Origin: Phytoseiulus persimilis
Lineage: Eukaryota > Arthropoda > Arachnida > Mesostigmata > Phytoseiidae
Reading direction: 5' to 3'
Length of the DNA stretch: 64,000 nt
Assembly (NCBI GenBank): GCA_037576195.1
Contig: CM075102.1
Location: 1,302,001-1,366,000, forward strand
Shown: positions 41,930 through 56,018 of the stretch, piece after piece
How the letters are laid out: each line of letters opens with the position of its first letter
Position numbering within the stretch: the stretch's first letter is position 1
Notes under the pieces: model-generated
The model's database searches: none
Told to the model about the DNA's origin: nothing
The model's input: the letters and a program-made list of their open reading frames with translations, nothing else
Program-made: the position numbers and the translations under genes

Positions 41930-43585
41930 GTGCAGACGCCCGAAGCCTGAGAACCATGCGCTAGAACCCCGGGCTCTCCCAACACTCTTTATTCAGTATC
42001 CATATTTATCCATATTGCTCAGACAACCAGATTCATTATTCCTATAACAATATGATAACCTATTATTGCCGATCCTGAGATTCCTTCGAGGGATCTCCCG
42101 TTCTTGGTTAACACTCCAGCGCCACCTGGCGGCCTCCTCTGACGGTGGCCAAGATCAGCGAGAGAGCCCTCTCACTGCGACGCTTCCAAGAAACGACATC
42201 CGTTTCGCCACACTCCCGCCAAAGCCAGAAGCTGGCTCTCAGTTGTCACTCCTGGTGACGGCGGACGGTATCCATGGCGACGAAACATTACCTGCGAAAT
42301 ACACTCTACCTAACATGGCATGGTATTCGGCACTCGGATCAACTTTCCTGAAAGCGTTACCGGTACCTAATTCATATTGACAATTCTGGCTTGGAATCGT
42401 CTTCCTGGGTATTCAAAGGGCGCGTCACGGGCTTTGCTGCAGATCTATCGGGATAGAAGGGCAGGGATTTTATGGAGCGACTCCGTGCAACTACTACCAA
42501 GTCGAACTCAGGGCGATCAACAACCGGCGGAATCCGTTCCCTACGCGGCTCCCCTGGTTCGGCCTTGTACCGCCGCTCCCGTCAACCCCAAAGAGAAGAC
42601 CGTGTTCTGGTCACCAGCAATTCTGTTGTTGAGGAGAACCTGGCCGAATGACCAACATCGCGACAGCTTCCACAGCGACGTCGAGTTGCCGTACACTCCG
42701 GTCCCGCCGTATGGAACCGGCTCCCACAGTTTGTGCACCTATCTCTATTAATGACGACGATTTGGGTCTCCTCAGAGTTTCGCCGTTCGGTAGCCTGAGA
42801 ATACATGTCCGTTTGCGACCATCGGACACTTCCTCCCCGCCAGAAAAAGACTCGATCCGCGCAATCGGCCAATAACCACGCGATGGGGCCGGATCGTGGA
42901 TCAGAACCACGTCTCCTACGCTAAGCGCACGACTCCGTATTGGTTTTCCCGCGTTATTCGACTTGAGCTGCATCAAGTGCTCCCGCCGAAACCGTTTCCA
43001 AAACGCGCTTATGATCGATTCCTGGAACTTCCAACGCGCGCTGAGAATAGAAGCATTTGCCAAACCGACCGCTCCTAAGACTTCTCCAACTTCCGGAAAC
43101 GCCGGCTGCGCTTGGTTTCCGTACAACAAATCCGAAGGCCTTAGAGGAAGCATCTCGTTCGGATCGCTGCTCACACATGACAGTGGATCGTTGACTATTT
43201 TTTCGATGTCCGTCAACACCGTCTCGAGCTCCCTGAACCTGGGCCACATAGTTCCCAGAGCCTTGCGTAACGGTCCTTTCACCGTTAAGAAACACATTTC
43301 GACCACTCCGTTCCTCCACGGAGCACGTTCCGTGACGAACTTCCACTCGATGCGATGCTTCGTCAAGAAACTCTGGGTTTCCTGAGCTCTAGCCAAGTCG
43401 AAGAGAAGCTTAATCTCTTTTGCCGCGCGTCTGAAGGACGCCGCATTATCCGAATAGAAACACTGCACCGTTGGATTTCTATGGTAAAACCTCCGCATCG
43501 CCAGTAGAAATTCGTACGTGGACAAGTTCTCTTCAAGTTCTAGCCGAAAAGCTCTCGAGACCGGACAACAGAACAGCATGATATA

Positions 43586-44273
43586 CAGGGTGGTCATCGT
43601 AAGTCGGGAACTTTCTTACCCTCTCTTCTTTTGCTCATAAGTCGGTGAAAAATGGTCGGATTCTGGAAAATCTTTTCTCGATAGCTGGATAGCGTTCGAT
43701 AGCTGGAAGGACGGCGCGTCTTTTTCTCGTCGAATTTCGTGAATCGGTAGAAAATTGAATTTTTTAAATCGTCCTGAAAATTGCAATTTTTTTTTCAACT
43801 CTACTCAAAAAACTGATCGACAAACTTCTAAAGTCAACCGATCGAATTCGAAAGTGCTGAAGTCGAGGCAGGATAGGATGCTGCTCAAACGCCCGGAAAC
43901 TCCAGATTTCTAGCTCAGGATCTGTGAGAAGGACGAAAGATCGTTTCAACCTCGACGTCAGGATCGACCACCTGACAAGATCGCGTACTCTTTGCATTCA
44001 GGCCCGTAGCTCCTCAGGGATGCCGGAATCGAAAAATTTTCCGATGGCAAAAAGTTCTTAGATTGGTCCAGACTACCCGACTATGGAGTTGCCGGGTCGA
44101 TCCGACAACTCCGGATTTTCGGGGAAGAAAAAAAAGTTGTCGGATCGACCCGGCAACTCCATAGTCGGGTAGTCTGGACCGATCTAAGAACTTTTTGCCA
44201 TCGGAAAATTTTTCGAAGTTATGAGCAGAAGAAGAGAGGGTAAGAAAGTTCCCGACTTACGATGACCACCCTG
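43586..44273. mobile_element. TA-flanked MITE (Tc1/mariner-like ends) with internal hairpin
   Basis: A 688-bp element without coding capacity. Its terminal inverted repeats are 55 bp (43586-43640 and 44219-44273), begin cagggtggtcatcgtaagtc and differ at one base. TA lies on both sides, the target duplication of Tc1/mariner transposons. A second, longer inverted repeat at 44030-44215 abuts the right end. It interrupts the BEL-2 integrase in the middle of the frame (RKKAVA-like end on one side, YIMLFCCPVSRAFRLE on the other). The near-identical ends suggest a fairly recent insertion. It would depend on a transposase encoded elsewhere. Confidence 0.92.
44030..44215. repeat. 81-bp inverted repeat with 24-bp loop inside the MITE
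   Basis: Left arm 44030-44110 and right arm 44135-44215 are reverse complements with one mismatch (gattggtcc against gatcggtcc). The spacer is A/G-rich (gggaagaaaaaaa). Transcribed in either direction this gives an almost perfect 81-bp RNA hairpin. Confidence 0.95.
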
Positions 44274-46511
44274 TATGCTACCGCTTTCTTACCGCGTTGA
44301 TTCTTAATCGTGATGGGACCCGCCGCATCGACAATGTTTCGACTCTGAAATTGGGCAGATTGGGCGTCGGTTCTGATGCTGGGACCGCTCTGTACCGTGC
44401 ACAGACCTTACACCCCTGAATGGCTTTTTTAGCCGCTCTGCGACCACGCAGAATGAGAAACCTTCTCCGGACTCTTTGCAAAATGCCTGGGATGCTACCC
44501 GCGTGCATGCGTACTTTATCGTGAGTCCACCCGAACATATAGATCCACCAACGGATCTTCCCCTGGGAGAATGATAGGATTCGCTGATTCGAGGTCGATA
44601 ACTTTCAAATTACTCAAACGAGAGCAACACCTGACCAGACCAACTTTATCCAAGAATGGATTGAACTGGTAAATCTGACTTCGACGCGAGATATCCTTCA
44701 TGCCCGACGCGATTTCAACTGCAAAATGGGCTCTTTGCACGTACCTGAGTATCACTTTTTCCGCTGGCGCATACTTTTTTGTCGAAATCGTCGATAGCCA
44801 CATAGGCTTCGAGTCCCTTTTGAAGCTTTTCCAACGGAGAATCTACGCTATTGCCCGTACCGTTTTCGGCCATGACGAGAAGCTTTTAATTTCAAGCGGC
44901 TCGCCTTTGGCAGCGACCGCCCTGACGAAGAACTCTGATTTCTTCTCACTCGCCGTTTCCGCCTCGACTACGACTGGATTCAGACCGTGTTCTGCCGGTT
45001 TCCCCGTGGACTTCAGCCATTTTGGTCCAAATAACCAGAACTCCCCAAGGTCCCCGGTCTCCAATGCCGAATTCCTCGACAGCGAATCTGCTGGATTCTC
45101 AGCCGATCGAATGTGCTGCCACTGTTCAGCCTTTGATGCTGACTGAATCTCTAGGATCCTGTACTGAACGAAAGTCCGCCAACGCGATGAATCATCCCTT
45201 ATCCAGGCCAGGACACACGCGTTATCACACCACAAATGAGTTGAGACCAACGGCGCGTTCACAGCCTCCGTAATCTTTTTCGCGATCCTGACTGCCAGTA
45301 TCGCTCCCAACAATTCCAACCTGTGGATTGACCAGTCACCTTTCAGAGGTTCCACCCGCCCTTTGGCCATGATGAACATGACTGACACACTCCCTTTTTT
45401 TGTGACTTCCCTTGCGTACGCCACGCAACCTTATCCCGTTAGACTCGCGTCACAGGATACGTGCAATTCTCGCGCTAACAACGCCCCCGTGAAGTTCCGC
45501 TTCACGTTTACCAGCTTCACGAATTCCAACCTGGCTACCGATTCCTGGTATTCCACCAGATCGGTACCGCTCAAACCCTGATCCTAATCGATCTTGCGTA
45601 CCCAGTACGACTTTAAAAGCCTTTTGAAACCCAACGAGATTGGAGCTACAATGCCAATTGGGTCGAATATTTGACTCGCACACTTGAGAAGCGAACGTTT
45701 CGACGGCGTGCTTGTCTTGAACAGCTCGGTTGTTTTCGAAACATCGATGTGCAGCGTGTCCGATACTTGATTCCAACGCACACCAAGAAATTTGGAGTTC
45801 GCGTCCTCGAATGTCACTGTGACGTGTGGGTACTTTTGTTGGATACACTTTTTCAACGGAAAACTGCCCGCCGCGAACGAATCGTATAGAATTTCCACGA
45901 CTGTTTTGCCATTTTCGACACTGTTCGCCCGTGCGATCGGGTCGTCCACATAGGAATATTCTTTTACAGATTCGAGCAACTCGCGATATTCGGGTCTCCG
46001 TTTTCTTTCGTTGTCTAAATGAAGACGAATGCCCGCACAATGAAGAAACGGCGCACTGACTGGACCAAACGAATGTCTAGAAGACCTCATCTCCCTGAGA
46101 GGAGCCCGAGGATTTCCACTAACTCCCAGAGGCCACAGGAACCGTAAGAACTTCCTGTCTTCCGGATAAATCTCGAACTGCAAGTACGCTCATCTCCCTG
46201 AGAGGAGCCCGAGGATTTCCACTAACTCCCAGAGGCCACAAGAACCGTAAGAACTTCCTGTCTTCCGGATAAATCTCGAACTGCAAGTACGCTCGTTCGA
46301 TGTCCGCCGTAATGGCGATTGCCTGAATTGCAAAATTACCCGAATGATGCCCGCAATCAGATTTTGCCCTTGATACAATACATCGTTGAGCCCGGCTTGA
46401 TTCCAAGACCGTGCCGATGCGTCGTTCACGACCCGAACTTTCATTTTCGCCTCCACCGTTGCTGGTTTCTTTATCACTGCTAAGAGCTGATGCAAAACCC
46501 TACAGGCTCCA

Positions 46512-49500
46512 ACCTGGGAATGACGAGTCGCTAAGGATGATCCGTTACGGCCGCAGCCGTCCCAGGTGACCGTGGAGGTTGCACTTAGTTGAGAGCGCTG
46601 GCTCTCTCGTCCCGTTCACTTGAACGGCGAGTATGATACTGAACGTGCAATGTTCCAACACGCGGCGCTGCAACGCAGCTAACCGCCGTGCACCCTGGGA
46701 GCGACTTCACCATTTTTATTTGCATTCAAACATTGATTAGCCGTACTGCTGGCTGGCTTTTTACCTAGATACATAAATGCAGGTAGCGCCCTGGCGCTAC
46801 ACTCTAGGAATTCTAGGCGAAATGGAGCGATCTTGTGTTTCCAACAGGTGCGCTTGTGGCGCCCCGCGATGGCCTACGGCCGAACTACAGAAATCGCTTC
46901 CACGAACGTGTCGAGACCCTGGGGTCCGACCACCTTTCATGACACTCCCGCCGAACCGGGTTCCGGTTTTGATTATCATTGGACGATTCATTTTCACACT
47001 TGTCGTACCTAATTTGACATTGCTTCTGCGAGACTGGAGCAGCTCGTCACCAACAACCGGAGAGTCTCGCGCTACATGATACATCGAGCACACTTGATCT
47101 GCACATTTGAAACTCCGAAGAAAGCCTGCCATGCCATTTGACACCGTAATTCCGAGATCTTCTTTTTCAAACCCAAGGAACTTGATTGGATGATTATGGA
47201 CGAATCACACTCCGGGGCCGCACTGGCGGTGACTTCCACTCCACCCCCAATGTGCTCTCGACAATAAAACCCGCCATGTCGACTTCTACTTGTTCTTTGT
47301 TTTGCGACCAACGCCAGCGCATCACCCGTCTCCGCAGATTCTCCAGGAAGTGCCCTCATCCTCCCTTCGCACCGTAAGGTTTGACTCTGGGACTTTCCCA
47401 TTCCCGCTTATTCCCGAACCCTGCCCAAGATTCTTCCATGCTTCCTGCTCACAGGTTCCTATGGCTAACGCCTTCAACCATACCCACGAGCGAATCGGAC
47501 GCGCGATGAGTAAAAAAAGTAAATAATTTACGGCTGGCGCCACATCTATCTTATAGAGTAGCTGGTTGGGTCTTTTAAGGAATTTCCCCATAGGTAGTTG
47601 TACGATAACGGTTCTGACGCGTCCGTCTGAGCCTCTCTCCCCGCGGCAAACAGAATGCACGCGAGCCATGGGCCAATACGCTCGCGATGCCGCTGGGTCA
47701 TCTAGGAGAACTATATCGCCCTCTTTCAATGATCTACTTTCTACCGGCAGCCTTGCCAGATTGGACTACAGCTGAACCAAGTATTCTTTGCGATACCTCG
47801 CCCAAAACGCGTTCATGATGTTTTGCTGATATTTCCACCTTTCCGACAAGATGATGGGTGTAGCTACTTCGGATGTGTTCATTACATTTGTCAGATCCGG
47901 CAGCGCCGGCTGCACTTGATTCCCGTACAACAAATCTGACGGTCTCAATGGAAGAAGCTCATCGGGATCTGTGCTGACACACGTTAGGGGCCTATCATTC
48001 ACTATCTTCTCGATATCCGTGAGAATCGTTTCCAGCTCCCTGAACGTAGGAATGTTTCTCCCCAAAATTTTCCTCAACGGGCGTTTGAGCGTTCCTATTA
48101 GCCTTTCCGTGAACTGTTTCTCCACGGCGCCCTCTCCGTTGAATGAAACCAACTGAGCGAATTTTTTGCTAGAAAACTCTTAGTCTCCGCCGCTCTCGAT
48201 AAATCAAACATAGCCTTTACTTCCTTGGCCGCCCGTCGGAACGCCGCAGCGTTCTCCGAATAGAAAGACTTCGCGGTAGGATTCCTGTTGTAGAACCGCC
48301 GCATGGCCATCAAGAATTCATACGTGGATAAATTCTCGACTAGTTCAATCCTAACTGCCCGCGCTACTGGACATACGAAAATCATCGCGGATGCCGGAAC
48401 CTTTCTTCCTGTCGAATTTCTAACCGTGAGTGGTCCCGCGGCGTCCACCCCTGTCGTATGGAACGCCGGCGCTGTGGCTACTCGGAACCCGGGCCAATCC
48501 GGCATTTCTTCCGCCGCCGGTCGTGCTTTGAACCGATTGCACACTCGACACGCCGACAACGCCTTGCTAGCGGCACGACGTGCTCTCAGTACGAGGAACC
48601 GTCTTCTCAGCCGCTGTAAAATACCCTGCACTGCGCCGGCGTGCAAACACAACGGCTCATGGGTCCACCGAATATACGCCGCAACAACCTCGTCCTCTCC
48701 CGGGAGAATGACCGGATTCTTCACATCAAACGTGACATCTTTGAGATTGCTCAACCTCGACCGACACCTGATGAGCCCGTCCGCATCCAGAAATGGACTG
48801 CTCTGGAAAATTTCACTCTTTTTTGATAGTTCTTTGGGCCCCTGGCTGAGCTCTGCCCCAAAATGCTGGTGTTGTACCCGTTTGAACACTTCCCGTTCCG
48901 TAGCTTGCCATTCTGGTGCCGTGACCGTCTGCAACCATTGCGGTTTACAGGCCCTCCTGTACCTCCTCCATCGAAAAACGTACGCCAAGATTCTTATTGA
49001 TTTCACCCATGACGACCCTAAGGGTATGACTAGAGAACCTGCGTTTGCCGCGATGGCCCCAACGAAACACTGAGACCTTCTCTCGTTTGCAACCCCCCGC
49101 TCTAGCTCGTCTGGATTCAGCGAATGACTCTTAGGCATGCCAGCCGTGCTCAACCAGCTCGGTCCCGACAACCAGAACTTTCTGAGTTCCGCCGTATCGA
49201 GTGCTGAGAATCTCGAGACAAGATCGGCCGGATTGTCCGCTGTCCTGACATATCTCCACTGCCGTGCCTCCGAAATACTCTGGATCTCCCTTATGCGGTT
49301 CTCAACAAAGCTCTTCCACCGCTCCAGTCGATCTCTAATCCAGGCTAGGACACACGCATTGTCGCACGAAAAGTTCACCGACACAAAGGGAATGTTGACC
49401 GCCTCGCCTATTTTCTTCGCGATTCTAGTGGCAACAATGGCACCCAACAGCTCCAGCCTGTGGATGGACCATTCCCCCTTCAACGGTGCTACTCTGCCCT

Positions 49501-51545
49501 TCGCCATTATGAAAGCTACCTTCACATTACTCGGCTCACCGATATCTCTCGCATAGGCGACGCAGCCATAGCCCAGCAAACTGACATCGCAGAACACGTG
49601 TAGTTCCTGCGCGCTGGCGCAACCCTGCCCGACCATCTTACGAAAATTTCGCTCGACGCTGACTCCTTTCACATGTCTTAGGCGACCCGTGGTTTCCAAG
49701 TATTCCACTTTATCCGCCTCGTCCAGCGGTGCGTCCCAATCTAACTTTTTCTGCCAGTATTTCTGGAGTAGCCTCTTGAACCCTAGCATTATCGGCGCGA
49801 CGAGACCTATCGGATCGAATACTTGACTGGCACCCTTCAGCAAAGCTCTCTTTGACGGAGAACCAGCCTTGAAAAACTCGATCGTCTTCGTCGCGTCTAT
49901 ATGCAGCGAAACCGCTTTTTGATTCCACCGGACGCCCAGAAACTTGAAGTTCTCATCTTGGAGCGGTCGCATCGGGATATCTCGTTGTGATAAATTGACC
50001 GAGTTCCGCCGAATTGATTGACCACTTTTTGAGGGGAAAACAACCCGCCATAAATGACTCATTCAGAACCTCAACCACTTTCTGCCCCTGTTCCACACTC
50101 TCCGCGCCTGCCAGCGAATCGTCAACGTAGGAATAATTCTTGACGAATTCCAAGAGTGCTCGATGTTCTGGTCTCCGCGTGATCTCATGCTCAAGATGCA
50201 ACCTGATTCCCGTGCATTGCTGAAACGGCACCGAGATCAGACCAAACGACAACCGACACGATCGCATTTCACGAAACTTGGCTCTTGGATTCTTGCTGAT
50301 TCCCAACGGCCACAGAAATCTCAGAAACTTCCTATGCTCTGGCGTGATTTTGAATTGCGAGTACGCCCTTTCTGTGTCTGCCGTTATGACGATCGGCAAC
50401 TGGCGGAACTGCAACACCACCGCAATCAACTCCTTAATGGGATTTTCCCCCTGGAACAACACATCATTCAGGCCTGCCGCATTTCGTGATCGCGCACTGG
50501 CGTCGTTCACCACCCTGACCTTCATCTTTGAAGTGGCCGTAGCCTGTTTCTTAATTACTGCTAGCAACGGCGAATAATGAGACTGTTCTCCCGGCTTCCG
50601 CGGATCCGTGAGTTCTATGAACTCCTGCTCAAGCAGATCCTGCATTTCTGCATCCACAGCTTCCAGCAACTGTGGATTCTTTCTCGCTTGGGCGAGAAAG
50701 CTCCTCGGCCGACGTTCCGTGAGATCCCGATTGTCACCTGAGCTTTGAATGTTTGGCTTTAACGGCAGCTGAATGACGTATCGACCATCCGGATCTCTCG
50801 TTGTCGTTGATTCAAAAACCGCCTGATCTCCTCATCCGGTGCTTCGTCGTTCTCTTTGAAGTATGGTTCGATACCCATAACTTCCGTGTCCCAGAGAAAT
50901 GAGATGTCCTCCGGCTCGACCCTCGCGCGTACCGCAACCGCCAACGAAACTGCTGTTTCACTCTTTGGTTCTTTTCCTCCAGACCAAGCTTCCCTCTTTT
51001 GTCTAATGACTGACAATAATGGTGAATCTGCTTGAGTCTCTTGGTGTTGTCCCGTTCCACACAGGAAATACCCGAACAACGTCTCGAACGCTACGAAACC
51101 CCCGACTTTCTTTATGGACTGCCCCACAATTGGGTACAAGTAATCCACCCCGATGAGGATGTTAATCTCACTCGACCATTGTCCTTCGTTTCTGTCGGCT
51201 ATTGGGCTCAAGTTCCCCACACAACCTGCCTCCGGCAAACAGCCTTCTATCACATTTGGCAACGCAGTGGCGTGTATGACCAAATGCTTATTCGAGAACC
51301 GACTCTTCAACGTGATCTCGACAATTCTTCCCTTGCATATCTTCGGCGCTGCTTGGCCCGCCGCCTGTAGGAAAAATTTATCCGTGCCCACCGATTTCGC
51401 CTTAATAGCGTCCGAGAACCGATTTGAGATAAGCGTCTTCTGCTACGCCGTGTCTAGCACGATTCTACCAACCGCTTCACAGTGGTCGGCCACTACCTGT
51501 ACGTACCCCGTGGTGTCCTCGTGAGTGACCTCGAAGGATTAGCAG
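46512..51545 (-). mobile_element. BEL/Pao retrotransposon (BEL-3), broken
   Basis: A third BEL element in the same orientation, close kin of BEL-2. From the right come a protease region (ISNRFSDAIKAKSVGTDKFF, INILIGVDYLYPIVGQ), RT (LAVIKKQATATSKMKVRVVN, ITADTERAYSQFKI, NYSYVDDSLAGAESV), RNase H (LHVFCDVSLLGYGCVAYA), the integrase zinc region (LCLHAGAVQGILQRLRRRF, CRVCNRFKARPAAEEM), the core (VDAAGPLTVRN, SENAAAFRRAAKEVKAMF) and the C-terminal part (EGDIVLLDDPAASRAYWPMA, about 47720). A probable 3' LTR ends at about 46943 (catgaca followed by ctcccgcc) and may begin near 46512, inside BEL-2. No 5' LTR or gag is seen. A few breaks. Confidence 0.85.
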
Positions 51546-52249
51546 ATTCAGAACATCATTTTAATGGCTTCATCAGATTGTGACCCCAACTGCATTTGCC
51601 GAAGCCGATCAGGGGTTGAATCGAAGCAACACGAGCCCCGATTCGGAAAATCTGAAGAGAGGGATAGGTATGAGTAGAGTCCATTCCGTAGAGCCATCAG
51701 CCGTATCAGGAAGAACCGATTCTACACTGGAATATCACATCGGTCGACCATTGCTACGTCATTCATTGAACGCTCTGAAGTTTGAGCGTTACGTCTGAAT
51801 AGCCTCAATTCAGGCAAAACCCAGGTTCAACCTGAATTCTCAAGTCGCCAACACATTTCCCGAATGAACGCCCAGGCTTAGCCCAAATTTCATCTGGAAG
51901 TACACGATGCTCAGATGACCTAAGGCTTCGTGAGATTCACGGGATTCCTACGAAAGCACTCGAAGTTTGTGAAGTCTACGCCACACAGTGGTGTTTTTTT
52001 TGCCCGAAAATCGTTTGTGGAGCGAACCAAAATAATCCGATCTCTTCCATGCGACAAGCGGATAGCATAATATAAACGGCTCAAGTCTCAACCTCGTTTT
52101 CGCTGATCGTTCAATAAGCATCGAAAGCATAAATCACATCAGCTAGCTCAGTAGTCATAACTCACACTTAATCCCTCCGAAGCGATTTTACCAAACACAA
52201 AGATATATTATGGTTAGCCGTTCATCTGGTCTCTTGCGTGTCAATAATT
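51546..52249. other. Stretch with nothing recognised
   Basis: About 700 bp between BEL-3 and the Copia-2 LTR, with no motif or repeat pair. Confidence 0.45.
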
Positions 52250-52392
52250 TGTTACAACTAGTCTGAGAAGGAGAGCGAGGACACTTGCGCTTCGTTAATG
52301 TCGACTAAAAAAGATAGTTTATTCTCGCCGAGCAGCTTTAAATAGGGAACGGGTCATAACTTCGTTACACACACTGAACACCAACTTCAACA
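52250..52392 (-). repeat. Copia-2 3' LTR
   Basis: 143 bp, matching 56019-56161 with about five differences. Contains a polyadenylation-like tttattctc region on the plus strand. Confidence 0.93.
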
Positions 52393-55300
52393 CTTTCCCT
52401 TGTTCTGGAGTATAACTATCAACGCTGAAGTCAAAGGTTCATTCCCATTAGCTTACAAAGATACCTGTGCCTGATCCTCAGCAAAGGTTTGGTGAGAATA
52501 TCGGCTATTTGATTCTCCGTAGAAATCTGCTGCACCTCTAGATCTTTGTCGACGACTCTTTCCCTGATGAAGAAATGTCGAAGGCCAATATGTTTTGTCC
52601 TCCTATGAAATTCAGGATTCTGTGAGAGTTCCACCGCTGCTGCATTATCTACGAAAACAGTTGCGACGCCAGTTCGTCGTCTTGGTACAAAATTCAGCTT
52701 TGTGATCTCCTTGTACAGCCGCTTTAGCCACACATCTTCTTTTTGTCTTTGGCACATCCACGCTACAGCTCCGCCAGCATACTTTACCACAACCCACGAG
52801 GTCGATCGTCCCGTTTGGGAGCAGCCACCGTAATCTGAGTCACTATACGCTTCAAGTGCAGCAGCTGACACTCCAGTTCTGTTGTAAGTTATCCCGAGGT
52901 CGGTGGTTCCCGCCAAGTACCGTAGAGCTCGCTTCAGCATCATGACATCGTCTTTGGAAGGATTATCGAGTTTCCTTGATAAAACCCCGATACTGTAAGC
53001 GAGATCCGGCCCAGAACCCAACATGAGATACATCAATGCACCGACTGCCTGTCGATATGGGAACTCCTCCTGATAACCATCCGACGATTCTTCCTTGTCG
53101 GTTTCTCCTCCTGGTTCAGGAGGTCGGATCATTGGCGTGCACACTGGTCTGCACCCAGAAAAGTTATACTTCTCCAATATCTTCCTAGCTTGCTGCCCTT
53201 GGCTGACCTCGATAGAGTCTTCTTCTTTCTTGATCTCGAGTCCCAAGAAATATGTCGCAGTTTTCGACGTGATCTTGGATTGGAGCCTCAGACCTTCAAG
53301 ACACACCTTGAGTGTCGACTCCTTTGTCGCAGCCAACAAGCCATCATCCACGTACAACGCAAGAAGTAGCTTCTCATCCTCAGTTTCTCGGATCAACAAA
53401 CACGGGTCAGCCTCACTTTCCACAAGACCCAACTTCTTGATGTACGTGACGAACCGTATGTTCCAGCGTCTCGGAGCCTGTTTCAAACCGTATAAGCTCC
53501 GCTTGAGCTTACAAACTTTCCCATCCGAGTATTCGAAACCTTCAGGACTCTTCATATAAATTTCGAAACCCTTCTCCAGTTCCCCGTATAGAAACGCCGT
53601 GGTTACATCAAACTGTCCAAGATGTAGCCCTTCGTTCGCTGCTACGCTGAGAATGGAGCGTATGGTTGCCAGCTTCGCAACAGGGCGGAAGGTCTCTTTA
53701 TAGTCCACTCCGAATCTCTGACTGAACCCTTTTACCACCAATCCGGCTTCATACCTCTCAATCTTTCCATCCTGAGTTTCTTTCACTCGAAACACCCATT
53801 TACATGGGAGCGCCTTTGCTCCTTGTGGAAGATCTACCACGTCCCATGTCTCATTCTCCTTGAGCGATGCCAGCTCAGACTCCATGGCTTTCAGCCATTC
53901 GACACTCTCATCACTTTGAATCGCTTCTGCATAGGTTTGGGGGGCTGCAAATAGATTCCAGATTTCCAAACTCGTCGCGAAATCGTCTAGATATGCAGGC
54001 TTTTTCCGCGCAAGCGGATTCCTCAGAAACGACCTCCACGAAGTTGGGCCTTGCGAGTCAACGCCACCTCTTCGCCAAATGCGAGCCTCCTTCTGCATGC
54101 ACAATTCATGAGGAGTGATACCTGCGACCCCGCGACTGAAGACTTTCCGGTTCTGTTCAGGATATAAATCGCCGTACGTACAAACTCTTCCCATATTGCA
54201 GACGGAAAACTGATTTCCTGATTTCCGTACTTGAAAGTCCTTGCCATTTCTATCACTGAGCGATTTTCTCTCTCACTTGCGCCATTCTGTTCGGGGCGAA
54301 AGGGAGCCGTCAGCCTCCGAGTGATCCCAGCACTTGCTAGGATTCTTCTGACCTCTGAATTGTCGAACTCCCCTCCATTATCGCTGAGAAACTCTATGAC
54401 CTTGTGCCCCATGGTATTTGAGTGAGCAAGTACCGCCTTTAATGCTTCAGACACCTCTGACTTGTGTTTCAAGAAAAAACCCTACTTGAAACGTGTGAAG
54501 TCATCCTTGAAGATGACAATGAACCTGTTCTTAGCCAGTGACCCATCGAAAGGACCCACGACATCTGCTGACACAAGTTCTGCCAGCTTGGCCGACCTTT
54601 TCCTTGTACCAAACTTTAACCGATGAAACTTTTCCGTAAATACACGGCTCACACGGCTCTTTGTCCAACTTGACCTCAATGCCGAGCTCCCTTCTCAGAA
54701 GATCTCTCACATGCCTTTTATCTTGATGACCCCATCTTTCATGGTATAGTTGCAACATATCTTTCTTCTCAAATACGTGAGAGTTAACTTGACATGTACT
54801 CCGAGTACGCACAGACTCCAAGTGCGCTACATACAACGAACCGCATTTTTACGGTACCCACAAACGATTAATTGACCATCAATTTCGAAATTGCAAAATT
54901 CTGACTCCGACTTGAACTTGCTGTTAGTGTTTCGATCATGTGGAGCGAGTACAGAGAAGAGGTTTTTCGAAACTCTCGGTACATACCAGACATCATGGAG
55001 CATGATCACCTCACCAGTATGTGTGCGAACGGGAATAACACCTCTACCAACTGCTTGGAGCAATCCTCCTCCGGCAGCTTTCACACAATGAGAGTCATCA
55101 AATCACAAAAAACTTATGAAGTATTCCGCACAGTGGGTCACGTGCTGGGTAGCGCCATTGTCCGCCCACCAACGATCCGCTTCAGCTGAAGTCTCGAAAC
55201 ATTCCATATCTGAGAGAGTTAAAACCATGTTTCTCTGCACCTCGTTTGCCACTCTTTCGGGCTTACCATCTGCGATCCATTTTCGACATTGCCACACCCA

Positions 55301-56018
55301 GTGCCCTCTTTTCTTGCAATAGTTGCAAAGATCATTCTGCCTCTTCCGATTCAGCTGCCTGGAATCGCCGTTGCCTTTGAGAGAAAACGCTTCCGTCTTT
55401 TCGGATTCCGTTCCAGTCTTGAAATCTCTCTCATACATGCATAACTGGCGACAACGTCTTGCACACTACCAATAACTCTGGAAGAGGACTCTCCTTTCTA
55501 ACTCGCAGACCATTATTCAGTTCGGTGAAGAGATTCGACAGTTTAGCTGTATGAGTTGATACGTCATCATTCTGAGACCAATCGAATGCAAAGACCTCGG
55601 TGCATAGTTTGAAGAGTTGATCCTTCGACGAGGCCTCATAAAGCTTCTTGAGTGCATCCCACGCATCTTTGGCAGTCTCTTTATCCATAATCTTTTGATA
55701 AACAGTATCTGTCACAGCACTCGAGATTAGAGTCTTCGCATAACTGTTAGCTTTCCGAAATTTTGCAGACTTTGCTTGGTAGTCTTTCTGTTCTTCAGCA
55801 GATGCGTCCTCATTGAGACACGTTGGCCTCACTAACTTGCCGTCTAGGTCATCTAGAGTTCCCTCATGGTAATCCAGATTTCGCATATTCCGTTTCCACA
55901 AAGGCCAGTCTGTTTCACCAGCGAGTGGTTTTACGTGCTTTGCTAAATCCATCTTGTTGATCGCCTAACTCCACTGGGAACTTCGGAATTTGTCACATCA
56001 AAGACTGCGCCCATAACC

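Larger units (their letters stand above)
41930..46511 (-). mobile_element. BEL/Pao retrotransposon (BEL-2), broken, with a MITE inside
   Basis: The minus strand carries the pol half of a BEL element. RT is at the right end (MKVRVVNDASARSW, IAITADIERAYLQFEIYPED, EYSYVDDPIARANS), then RNase H (CDNACVLAWIRDDSSRW), the integrase zinc region (DKVRMHAGSIPGILQRV, CKVCARYRAV), the integrase core (SDNAASFRRAAKEIKLLF, APWRNGVVEMCFLTVKG) and the C-terminal domain (RALSVGDVVLIHDPAPSRGY). A probable 3' LTR ends at about 42212 (cgccaca followed by ctcccgcc, the same arrangement as in BEL-1), with an uncertain outer end near 41930. A 688-bp MITE splits the integrase. Gag is not seen. Several breaks, so an older copy. 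Confidence 0.85.

Noticed and set aside
48303-49073. 256-codon plus-strand frame opposite BEL-3
   Set aside because: Antisense shadow of the integrase and RNase H coding region.
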